A stretch of DNA of 35,750 nt from Saccoglossus kowalevskii (Eukaryota > Hemichordata > Enteropneusta > Harrimaniidae): NCBI RefSeq assembly GCF_000003605.2, contig NW_003107587.1, forward strand, positions 346,522 to 382,271, written 5' to 3'. Position 1 is the stretch's first letter. Every line of letters starts with the position of its first letter. The notes under the pieces are model-generated. The model was not told the DNA's origin and searched no databases. It saw nothing but the letters and a program-made list of their open reading frames with translations. Made by a program: the position numbers and the translations under genes. Below are positions 11,163-20,483 of the stretch, piece after piece.

Positions 11163-12938
11163 AATTCACTCTCATTGTCACGTCCCTTGTACATAAATAA
11201 AAACTGACACATTCACTCTCATTGTCACGTCCCTTCTACATAAATAAAAACTGACACATTCACTATCATTGTCACGTCCCTTCTAAATAAATTAAAACTG
11301 ACACATTCACTCTCATTGTCACGTCCCTTCTACATAAATAAAAACTGACACATTCACTCTCATTGTCACGTCCCTTCTACATAAATAAAAACTTACACAT
11401 TTACTCTCATTGTCACGTCCCTCTAAATAAATTAAAACTGACACATTCACTCTCATTGTCATGCCCCTTCTAGATAAATGAAAAATGACACATTCACTCT
11501 CATTGTCACGTCCCTTCTAAATAAATTAAAACTGGGACATTCATTCTCATTGTCACGTCCCTTCTAAATAAATGAAAACTGACACATTCACTTTCATTGT
11601 CACGTCCCTTCTACATAAATAAAAACTGACACATTTACTCTCATTGTCACGTCCCTTCTCAATAAATTAAAACTGACACATTCACTTTCATTGTCACGTC
11701 CCTTCTACATAAATAAAAACTTACACATTTACTCTCATTGTCACATCCCTTCTCAATAAATTAAAACTGACACATTCACTTTCATTGTCACGTCCCTTCT
11801 AAATAAATTAAAACTGACACATTCACTTTCATTGTCACGTCCCTTCTACATAAATAAAAACTTACACATTTACTCTCATTGTCACATCCCTTCTCAATAA
11901 ATTAAAACTGACACATTCACTTTCATTGTCACGTCCCTTCTAAATAAATTAAAACTGACACATTCACTTTCATTGTCACGTCCCTTCTACATAAATAAAA
12001 ACTTACACATTTACTCTCATTGTCACGTCCCTCTCAATAAATTAAAACTGACACATTCATTCTCATTGTCATGCCCCTTCTAGATAAATGAAAAATGACA
12101 CATTCACTCTCATTGTCACGTCCCTTCTAAATAAATTAAAACTGGGACATTCATTCTCATTGTCACGTCCCTTCTAAATAAATGGAAACCGAGACATTCA
12201 TTCTCATTGTCACGACCCTTCTAAATAAATTAAAACTGACACATTCATTCTCATTGTCACGACCCTTCTAAATAAATTAAAACTGACACATTCATTCTCA
12301 TTGTCACAACCCTTCTAAATAAATTAAAACTGACACATTCATTCTTATTGTCATGTCCTTTCTAAATAAATTAAAACTGATACATTCATTCTCATTGCCA
12401 CGTCCCTTCTCAATAAATTAAAACTGGCACATTCATTCTCATTGTCACGTCCCTTCTAAATAAATGAAAGCTGAGACATTCACTTTCATTGTCACGTCCC
12501 TTCTAAATAAATTAAAACTGACACATTCACTTTCATTGTCACGTCCCTTCTAAATAAATGTAAACTGACACATTCATTCTCATTGTCACGTCCCTTCTAA
12601 ATAAATGAAAACTGAGACATTCACTTTCATTGTCACGTCCCTTCTAAATAAATTAAAACTGAGACATTCACTTTCATTGTCACGTCCCTTCTAAATAAAT
12701 GAAAACTGAGACATTCACTTTCATTGTCACGTCCCTTCTAAGTAAATTAAAACTGAGACATTTACTTTCATTGTCACGTCCCTTCTAAATAAATTAAAAC
12801 TGACACATTCACTTTCATTGTCACGTCCCTTCTAAATAAATTAAAACTGACACATTCACTTTCATTGTCACGTCCCTTCTAAATAAATGTAAACTGACAC
12901 ATTCATTCTCATTGTCACGTCCCTTCTACATATATAAA
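11163..12938. repeat. 47-bp minisatellite, about 38 copies, with higher-order structure
   Basis: The unit is TCACTCTCATTGTCACGTCC followed by CTTCTAAATAAATTAAAACT and GACACAT. About 1.78 kb of near-continuous copies is present; 47 is not a multiple of three, so no frame persists. The core CATTGTCACGTCCCTTCTA is the most conserved part. Variant units show a three-unit (141-bp) period at 11719, 11860 and 12001. They also show a 13-unit block copied at a 610-bp offset (11391 onward against 12001 onward), sharing the same 46-bp short unit and the rare ATGCCCC variant. Confidence 0.97.
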
Positions 12939-13682
12939 GTGTTTTTTTTAAATACTATTCCTGATAAAAATCAGCAAGCAGATAAGACAGATAATTTCAA
13001 ACATCATTATTCACTGGCATGGCACTCTGCCTTATTCAACGGCCGGCCGTAATCCGCTTGGTCACTAACAGAGAATAACAATCTACAGTCACAATTGAAC
13101 GCTAGTTACACTTACGATTTCTTGAAAGGCTAATTTCTTTGGGCGGTCACGCACAACATTTTGAGTTGTCCCATGACACCTGGGATATCAACCTGTGTAA
13201 TTACTACTGCTTATCCCCTTAAATTATAACATTGCATTGTGGTCTGAATGTCAGAGTACAAAGCCTACATACACATTTATAATTTTTCATTTTCCTTATA
13301 TTTTATATTGAAATATTATTTTAACAACAGCAAATTTAATACATGCATATTGATTTTCTAAAAATAAAAAAGGAGATTGAGCAAAACCTGAAAACACATT
13401 TTGTAATACAATTCACTACAATCATAGAACACACAGAAACCCTACCCATAAAAAAAAAAGAGCTGTGGGAATAATAATAAAAATACAATTTCCACAGAAA
13501 CTCTAGTTTCATATAAAGAAATTACTGTCAATATATACTTTTTTTCATACGCTACGATACTCAAAGTACAGATTTGAGACAATACCAAAAAAATTGAATT
13601 AGTGGCTGGTAAAACACCCTAGTGGTAGTGGCATAGTGCCTTGTTCAATAGTCCCACAAGCCAAATAAAAACTTACGTAAAA
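12939..13682. other. No gene; short dispersed repeat pair
   Basis: GGCATGGCACTCTGCCTTAT at about 13019 resembles GGCATAGTGCCTTGTTCAAT at about 13630, suggesting a short diverged repeat. ACGGCCGGCCGT at 13039-13050 is a 12-bp palindrome. Confidence 0.4.
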
Positions 13683-13888
13683 TACTGTAGAATACTTTTT
13701 TTTCGCTTGGAATTTATTTTCGCTGAAGGGATGATTCCGTGAAAATAAAATCCAGCAAATGTACTTTTTTTTCCCTAAATTTCACATTAAACTCATGAAA
13801 AATCAGTGAAAATAAATTCCAAGCAAAATGACCAAAAAGCCTTTTCAGCAAAAATTATTAATTCCAGCGAAAATAAAGTATTCCACAG
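13683..13888 (-). mobile_element. MITE family A, copy 3, inverted (206 bp)
   Basis: Its left end (TACTGTAGAATAC, then TTCGCTTGGAATTTATTTTC) matches the reverse complement of the right ends of the other two copies, so it lies in the opposite orientation. The interior CACATTAAACTCATG corresponds to the inverse of the GTTGAATGTAAAAT block. The right end is ATTCCACAG|GA, so the second TA has been lost. Confidence 0.78.
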
Positions 13889-14340
13889 GAACATAAAAAT
13901 TCGAATGCATGCTATGCAACAACTGTGTCACTTAAATTTGCTAGAACGTAAAAACTCGTAATTCGTTATTATTGAAACAAATTATATTTAAAATGATCGG
14001 TAATGTTAACATGGCAACGTTTATAGGTTATTTGATGTAAATATTAATTATTCAATTCTTACTTCTATTTTATGAATTTATAACACTATTCCTCTAGCAC
14101 ACAGCCGTGTGACCCACATTCACATATTACTACAGAGTCTGAGAAACATAGCCATGGCAACAAATCTATGTATGGTGTATACAAATGCGTTCTTACAATA
14201 CTGTACATTATAGAGTAAGGTGGGTAGGTGGTCGAGCCATTTTTAATAACAATAATCTTCATGCAATAAAACAGGAATTTGATGTTAATCTAACTACAAT
14301 GACATATTTTTCTAAATTTATCTTAACTGAGCAGCTGTAG

Positions 14341-14620
14341 TTAGGGCTTGACCATTAAGAAATCGGGGGGGGGGGCAAAAAAAATAATGTGTTCAGAGAA
14401 AATTATGAAAAAAAATCTATAGGGGAAGTTACAGGAAAGGAAAACATTTTTGAGAAAAAAAAAAATCCTACAAATATAATTTAGAGAAAATCCAAAAAAT
14501 GAAAGAAAAAAGAACAGCAACATGATTATTGTGATAAAAAAATGATGTAGCTTAAAAACTATATAAAAAAAATATGTACTGGTAATAGCCCCCCCCCCCC
14601 AGAAATGGTCAACCCCTCAA
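14341..14620. mobile_element. MITE with G-run/C-run sub-terminal blocks (about 280 bp)
   Basis: The left end TTAGGGCTTGACCATTAAGA leads into G11 (14365-14375). The right end reverse-complements to TTGAGGGGTTGACCATTTCT leading into G12 (C12 at 14589-14600 on plus). The termini are thus inverted repeats of about 35 bp with a long homopolymer in each arm. The interior is A-rich with no coding capacity. The target duplication is not clear. Confidence 0.7.
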
Positions 14621-17351
14621 ATTAGCTAAAATAACAGACTAAACTAATTGAATATAACTTTATTCGTGAAAATCTCGAAATTTGATAATAGTGAAATCAT
14701 GAAATGTAATTACCACAAATGTATTTAAATAATGAAATATCAGCGAAAATTTAACACAACTGAATATGACATTAAATTAATATTTTCACCTCCTAAAATT
14801 ATAATTAGTCTGTTCCTCAAAAATAGAGCAGTATCCCAACTTTGACCAGTGACAAAGGCAAAATCAAAGATCACAATGGAGCAATCTGGTTAACATTATG
14901 ATCACAATTCTCACGCTGATAAATATTAAATTTCTGTTTTGTTTTGAGTTTAAACTGTTTGTATAAAATTACATACGGATATATTATCTATTTTCAAATA
15001 TAATCAAGTATTTTTAATTTGTTTCCTGTTCACACCACTATGCGTCTTCCTATTTCTTGTTTTCTGTTCTCAATTTTCACATTTACTAACAATCAAAGTA
15101 GACCAGAGAGCTCCCAGCACCAATAATACCACTACTACTGTATTAACTCTATTTGAAGTGCATGAACTAACTTACCGGTAAATGACAGAGTAGTGTTTCG
15201 ATGTTCAAAATAATTTTAATGATCAATAACACAATAAATGTAATCTTTGGTTTATTAGCACTTAGGTAGGCTTCTAAAAGACTAAGAACAGATACAGTAT
15301 ACAAAAAATGCACTTGTAATAAAAACTGTGCAATTCAGTATTTGGAATTGAAACCACAGGTAAAAATACTTGCACAAAATCCTTCCACACAGCCCTTTGT
15401 GGAGCTTGGCACATTATATTTAAATAGTACTACTGATATCAAGCTTCAAACACTAAAGGTAAAACTGGATTTTTATTTTAAAAAGAAATTTGAATATATT
15501 AATGATTAATCCCATGAACGGGAGTGTGATTTTTTTGTTAGAATAAAATTAAATTCCAACTTGGATTTCGCGATGGTTACAGAACAATGGTTGAATTGAG
15601 TTGAATTAATCAAAGTAACCAAAAAACTGGGAAAATTGAAAGAAAGGATTTTCTGCATTTTGAAATATAAACCAGTGACCTTGTGGCATTATTTCCTTTG
15701 CAAACATTTTAACAAGTTGTTAACTGCAGGATAATGATTGTTATACCAGGTAGGGGATAACAGAACACTGGAATAAACAGATCAAATTACTAATTACATG
15801 CCCTCTTATATCCTGGCATAGATGCCTTGCAAGTGACAGGATGTTTTCCTGAATTATTCTTTTTTATTTAAATATATTATTGATCAAATCAGTTTTAGCA
15901 TGTGTTTATCATCACTCTCGAACAAAGAGAAAATCAGTCATGCCTTTATTTACATTACCCAGTCCTTCAAACTTAATAAAAAATAAAAATCAGCAATAAT
16001 AAAAAAACATTATACACGAATTACAGCGACCAGTGATGTCCAACCCCCTTTTTAAAAAATAAATCATTGGTCTTTCCCTCAAGTTCAGAAACCTGATCTC
16101 CTGCATCCAATCGATTGTTTAAATGGAAAATCAATGCCACTATTAAAACCAAGAACTGACGCTAGAGATTTTTGATACAACAAAAATGATACCTTGAAGA
16201 CATGAAGATGATGGGACCACCCAAAAAGTCAATAGTTCAGTTTACAAGATTGTACTCGTACACACTGGCAGCTACTAGACTTATCAGACATCTAGAATCA
16301 GTGTTATCCGGTTACGTTGTTTTTGTACAGTGTTCTCAACATGCTGGGTGAGGGAAATTGCTTTACCCCAACTGTTCCTAGCAAACATCTTTCACACACA
16401 AACCTTCCGCTCTCCGGAAAATCTGTCAAATTTCGAACTGTAATTTATTCAAAATTAATTAATTAAAAGTGATTTAAATTAATTATTTAACTGTTCCTCA
16501 ATCAGCGGAATGTTTGTTTGTTCTTTGCGTACGCGGCTTATATATTTAATTAAAAACGTTGTTGAACTTTGTAGCATAGCTGTTCGGGGCATACGCATTC
16601 TGCGAAAATGACTCGGCGAATTTTCTGAATTATGAAAGTATAATTTTAAATATATTTAATTTCGGATACGGTATGCAGCAGGTCCTTCTAAATGACAGCT
16701 GGCCTTGACAGTTACCCACGTTTCAAACAATAGAATTTAAGGCTATCTCTTTCGTGGTCAATAGAACGCGGAGCTAATAGCGAGCCCAGATGTTGCGTTA
16801 TTTACAAAAAGACTGCAACATGTGTATCATTTGGACGCACATCACAAAATACATGTCCCGAGGCGAACCTGGAAAACGAGCAGCGCTCTGTCAGCGATGT
16901 ACCAACTGATTGATATTCGGTGGTCTGCAAAGATATCGCTCTAGTATTTGATAAGATAATTTGTGTACAAGTCAGACAGACATGCTTATAGTGACATACT
17001 AGACTCCGATTTGACTATTACATGCAAGACAGCTGGCGACCTTCGCAGCATGGTCGGCGATATAGAAACAGATCTCACAGTTTCACGCAAAACGTACACA
17101 CATCCGACTGTGACTTTAAATTCGTGGACCGAAAGGTCTACGGTGTATTTGTAATTTAGCCTGGGAAGTCATCAATAAATCCACTTTGATGCAATTACAC
17201 GTAAACAATAGTTCATGCAATCATTCGCAAGGCCCTTAGTTTTTACTTTTTTTCACGTTGACAGACTTGCGCAGGCCAAACATAACACCGCCTGTTTTTC
17301 AGAAAAAAAGTTTAGAAAACCAATTTGAAGGTCAATAAACAAGCCACTTAC
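14621..17351. other. No gene seen; presumed intron or 3' flank of the SAMD5-like gene
   Basis: The minus-strand donor at 17351 places at least the start of an intron here. AT-rich until about 16500, then more CpG-rich to 17250. I found no acceptor followed by a SAMD5-like tail. Confidence 0.5.
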
Positions 17352-17789
17352 CTGTTTTGTAAATGGATACGAGTTCAATCTAATTCCCTCGGCTACTAAT
17401 TTATCACGGACCATCATTTTTAGCTGCAATTTGGGGTAAGAAGTTCGTCCGGGGTGTTTACCCCGACGACCGCCTGAGTAGGTATAATAATCTTCGTCCT
17501 TGTCGAGCATATCATCGCCGCTAAGTTCCCTCTCTCTGTCAGAATCAGACGACTCCCCTGTAGGCTCCAGCGTAAAATATACCTGCGTTCCACCCTCCTC
17601 TTTCAACCGGGAGACCGCATCTAAAATGTCCATTCGGTGGTCGGGGTGTTCAACGCCGATCGCATCCAGATCGGGCTGTCCAACTTGTTTGCAAATTTCC
17701 AGATCGTCGTAGCCGTTGTCGATGAACGCCTCGGCGTACTGTAACATGTCCAGCGACCGCAGCCACTCGTGGACAATATTAGTCGCCAT
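17352..17789 (-). CDS. SAMD5: SAMD5-like SAM-domain protein, first coding exon (partial gene)
   Basis: This exon encodes the first 146 residues of a SAMD5-like adaptor. SAM domains mediate protein-protein contacts; the cellular role of SAMD5 is poorly defined. A SAM domain spans about residues 4-66, beginning NIVHEWLRSLDMLQYAEAF and continuing through the helix with DNGYDDLEICKQVGQPDLDAIG. An acidic, serine-rich linker follows (about 77-105, with ESSDSDRERELSGDD). A conserved C-terminal block SYPKLQLKMMVRDKLVAEGI (117-136) matches the tail I know from SAMD5; this block, beyond the SAM fold alone, favours SAMD5 over SASH1 or SAMSN1. The start ATG has A at -3 and G at +4. The reading frame stays open past residue 146, but a perfect donor (CAG|GTAAGT, intron starting at 17351) falls in phase 0 exactly where homology ends. 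Vertebrate SAMD5 is about 170 residues, so only a short last exon is missing. It would lie at lower coordinates or outside the window. Confidence 0.9.
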
Positions 17790-17945
17790 ATTTACTCAGG
17801 ACTGGCCCCCAGCTCGACTGACACTTTGAAGTTTAACTCATTGTAGCGAAATTCCGATGGGAAACAGAGCAACAAACTTCACACTTGCTTCTCATTTCTT
17901 AGGGACAGGGAGCTCGTAGCTGAGTTCACGCCTGCGCACTGCTCC
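17790..17945 (-). other. 5' UTR region of the SAMD5-like gene
   Basis: The bases between the start codon and the CRE form a moderately CpG-rich leader with no upstream ATG that I relied on. The transcription start is not visible as a TATA/Inr pair. From the position of the CCAAT box and CRE I infer initiation somewhere around 17880-17930. This boundary is an inference only. Confidence 0.4.
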
Positions 17946-17949
17946 GATG

Positions 17950-17983
17950 TGACGTCATTGTTTGGGATATTCCCTTCCATTGG
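17950..17983 (-). promoter_or_regulatory. CRE plus CCAAT box upstream of the SAMD5-like gene
   Basis: A full palindromic cAMP-response element TGACGTCA lies at 17950-17957. ATTGG at 17979-17983 reads CCAAT on the minus strand. They are about 160 and 190 bp upstream of the minus-strand ATG, in the expected order and spacing for a TATA-less proximal promoter (CREB/ATF and NF-Y sites). The motifs are seen directly; their activity is inferred. Confidence 0.5.
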
Positions 17984-18580
17984 TTCACAGTGAGCAAATT
18001 TTAACTTATGCCAAGATTTAAACGTTTTCCCAACTTCTTATCAAATGTTATGCAACACACAGGGAGTATTCTATGGTATATATCGAGATACTTGCCGTAA
18101 ACGTATTTGATCGCAATTCTCTAGGACTTGTTAATGGTTCTGTTCTGTTGATGTTTATTTTTCAAGATATAAATTACGGTACTTGTATAATATTGTTGCC
18201 GTTGTTTCACCGGTCTGACGCAGCAAATAATTCCGTGACCAGTAATAGAAATTGATCGATTAAATTAAATTAAAATAAATTCATAATTTCTTTATTCCGT
18301 TCGAACCACCTATTACTTAATTGTGTTTGGTCACTTAATGCCCGAGTGGTTAATTAACATTTTTATCAAGCCTACTGTACTGCAGTACATGAGAATTGCC
18401 AAATTTATTGGAAAAATTAAATCACAAATAACGTAATCAAGAAAGTATGTGATTGAATAATGTGCCAATATTTGCACATGGGACCCGATGCAGCAACGAT
18501 GCATGTCTAGTGTGTAACGATAGAGGGCGACATTTTCAGTACTGATTTAACTTGCAAATTCGTTTCAGGCGGTTGACTCG

Positions 18581-18596
18581 TATAAAACGCCCTCAG
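18581..18596 (+). promoter_or_regulatory. TATA box and initiator-like site ahead of the 56-codon ORF
   Basis: TATAAAA starts at 18581 inside a locally GC-richer stretch (CTCGTATAAAACGCCCTCAG). A CTCAGT site follows closely, though nearer to the TATA box than the usual 25-30 bp. The first ATG downstream is the start of the 56-codon frame. This is motif evidence only. Confidence 0.3.
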
Positions 18597-18647
18597 TACT
18601 TAGTGGTTGTTTTTGGTTTATTGCGTTTTTGTTGACGTTTGCCCAAA

Positions 18648-18818
18648 ATGTCCAAAAACACTACCCGAAGTGTGGTTAATGAGATCAAAACACGGACAGG
18701 GTATTGTCAGAAGCGGACATCCGGGCATTTTCACTGCCTGGCAACCATCACGATGAAAACAAAAGCCGAAAGCTCCGAGCCTCAGAAAACTGTACTTTGG
18801 GATAGTTGGCGATATTGA
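18648..18818 (+). CDS. Candidate small protein of 56 residues, unrecognised
   Basis: A complete ATG-to-TGA frame of 56 codons starts MSKNTTRSVVNEIKTRTGYC and ends TVLWDSWRY. I do not recognise it. It has no signal peptide and no membrane segment. The N-terminal half is basic and Ser/Thr/Lys/Arg rich, and two Cys and two His are scattered at residues 20-30. The start context is good (AAAATGT, A at -3). TATAAAA at 18581-18587 and a CTCAGT initiator-like site at about 18591-18596 lie 50-70 bp upstream, which is the spacing of a compact pol II promoter. No AATAAA was seen close behind the stop. It could be a real short gene, a first exon, or chance. Confidence 0.3.
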   Translation: MSKNTTRSVVNEIKTRTGYCQKRTSGHFHCLATITMKTKAESSEPQKTVLWDSWRY

Positions 18819-19189
18819 ACAACGTAACTAGATTACCCCTATATGTGCAACATATATAAATCTGGGTTGTTTAACATTGCTGGATTGCTGTTTCCTCGAC
18901 TTTATCTGTTTTGACATTCGCTGTGACGTTCCACAGCAGCTTGCGCAGAGCCCCATGAAAATCATACATATACAGTGGTCTTAGCAACATAGAACGTTCT
19001 GTGACGTAGATCCGCCCCAAGAAAATCATCATACCCATGATGATAAGTAAACCCATTGTAAAATCCTGCACGGGATTTGAACGTCAAAAAACAGCCTTGT
19101 ACAGGTATGCGGGGGGCACCAAAGACCCAATGGGGAGAACAAAAACGCAACAAGTGCGAGTTTTGGAGAAATCTTGATTAAAAATACAA

Positions 19190-19690
19190 TATTGGCATAA
19201 CCAGACGTACATTACTTGGGCTTTGCAACTACGTTAACATGATACCAAGATCCCGTTACAATCTCGCTCTCGCATAAGCGTTCCAACTCCGAAAAATCCG
19301 AATGCGCAGGCCCGAGGTAACTAGGATACTGGGATGTCCAGGTGGATCAAAATATGATATGATATGATGGATTACGATAACTATATGTTTTGTACATTTT
19401 CGATGTATTACATTTTTTCACTATGAATATGGTAATACATGTTTTATTGTTTTATTACAAACCGCCTATGTCATGTCAGAAAGTAGTAGCATCAGTCTCG
19501 CTATCTACTAGTCTCGCTTGCCAGACCTCTGGTCTGACTGAGTTTTACGAAAGGACGCCTCTCGCCAGAGGTCTGGCAAGCGAGACTAGCTATCTACGAG
19601 ACAGACTTGAATGGGATCTTGGCATGATGTCACCATACAGTACTATGTGCGTTGCAAACCCCAAGTAATATACCTCTGGCATAACTTATA
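19190..19690. mobile_element. Inverted-repeat element of about 500 bp containing a nested MITE
   Basis: ATTACTTGGGCTTTGCAAC (19211-19229) is inverted at 19651-19669 with one mismatch. The similarity continues inward: CCAAGATCCCGTT near 19245 pairs with the inverse of AATGGGATCTTGG near 19612. It also continues weakly outward to CCAGA. The arms are about 80-90 bp and diverged, and no transposase frame lies between them. The terminal bases and target duplication cannot be fixed by eye. Confidence 0.6.
19509..19588. mobile_element. 80-bp MITE with 24-bp perfect TIRs and 9-bp target duplication
   Basis: TAGTCTCGCTTGCCAGACCT plus CTGG (19509-19532) is the exact inverse of 19565-19588, enclosing a 32-base spacer. 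The direct repeat GCTATCTAC flanks it exactly (19500-19508 and 19589-19597). A 9-bp duplication points to a Mutator-like source transposase. If one base is symmetry chance, the 8-bp CTATCTAC would fit the hAT nTnnnnAn pattern. The arms are flawless, so the insertion is recent. Confidence 0.88.
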
Positions 19691-20101
19691 TGAAAGCCGT
19701 TTCTATTTTGAGTAACTTAGTCCAAAATCAAATATAAAAGTGCAGACGTATGCGGGATATGCTTAAACTCATAGTTGCGGGATATGCTGCTCGAAAGCTG
19801 ACGTAAGACTGCGCCATTTGTCAACCGAGTTATTGTTTGTCTTCGCAACAATACATTATTGTTGTTTGAATTCTGTTTCGAGTGATGTAAAGTTCTTTGC
19901 TCACCCCAACGCAGTGGTAACACGAGTGAAATAGTTGTCTCATAATATCGGGCTCTAATGATCGGGAAAACCATTAAAGGGACATGGTGTGCATCTCAGA
20001 TTAATATTAATGGGAAATGCTGCACGTGGATTGCTGCATCGTCGGTCGTCAAACGCCGCGGCGTACATTTCTGAATTGAACATATACCCGATAACACTTA
20101 C

Positions 20102-20225
20102 TTCACGCGCGACTGTGTCATTGAACCAACAAATACCTACATGCCTTTTGAAAGTACTTACAGTGCCTAATACGTCGTCTATCGTGTCCCGGGACAACAT
20201 CTTTGGTAGTAATTATATATTGAAG
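20102..20225 (-). CDS. Candidate first coding exon of an unrecognised minus-strand gene
   Basis: Read on the minus strand, a long pyrimidine tract (about 20228-20257) ends in CCCAG. This strong 3' splice site places the exon start at 20225. An in-frame TAA precedes an ATG at 20200 with A at -3, giving MLSRDTIDDVLGT. Two strong donors follow in the same phase 0: CACT|GTAAGT (exon end 20162, 13 codons) and TGAA|GTAAGT (exon end 20102, 33 codons, adding VSTFKRHVGICWFNDTVARE). I recognise no family. No downstream exon was identified. The opposite strand has a 115-codon frame (19989-20336) that starts at TTG or another non-ATG codon or at an internal ATG, so the strand is not certain. The case rests on the clustering of an acceptor, a start and donors. 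Confidence 0.3.
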
Positions 20226-20469
20226 CTGGGACAGAAGTTGGAAAAGAAAAGAGAATTCCAGTTTGTCAGTGCAATTTCACGACCAAGCGCTCTCGTAAAA
20301 GACAACATAAAAAGGAGTACTTTTCCAGATAAATGATAATATTTATTTGTCTTTACGAATATCGTATACATCTAATGCTATCGTGTGACGACTCAGACAT
20401 ATGAATCAATGTTTTGTCAATAAAGAAACGATATTGATGCCGACTACGATAACCACAGTCAATCCTGCG

Positions 20470-20483
20470 TGACGTCACTTCCG
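20470..20483. promoter_or_regulatory. Composite CRE/ETS promoter motif
   Basis: TGACGTCA at 20470-20477 overlaps CACTTCCG at 20476-20483. On the minus strand this reads CGGAAGTGACGTCA, a known type of composite ETS plus CREB/ATF promoter element. It lies about 250 bp upstream of the candidate minus-strand exon, within a small CpG-rich patch. A TTTATAA at about 20539 lies on the plus side, so the element could serve either direction. Confidence 0.4.

Noticed and set aside
11163..12938. CRISPR-like regular array
   Set aside because: Units are contiguous 47-bp copies with no unique spacers, in a eukaryotic context; it is a minisatellite.
13671..13682. Minus-strand GTAAGT next to the MITE at 13683
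   Set aside because: It sits in AT-rich DNA with no adjoining open frame; a chance match.
14650..14790. Possible further GCGAAAAT-type MITE (GAATATAACTTTATTCGTGA and ATCAGCGAAAATTTAACACA)
   Set aside because: The inverted match is too weak by eye to separate from AT-rich background.
16963..17154. Plus-strand 63-codon frame opening at a non-ATG codon
   Set aside because: No promoter, splice or family support, and it lies in the presumed intron of the minus-strand gene.
17500..17712. Plus-strand 70-codon frame (SSPLSSLSLSESDDSPVG)
   Set aside because: Antisense shadow of the SAMD5-like exon.
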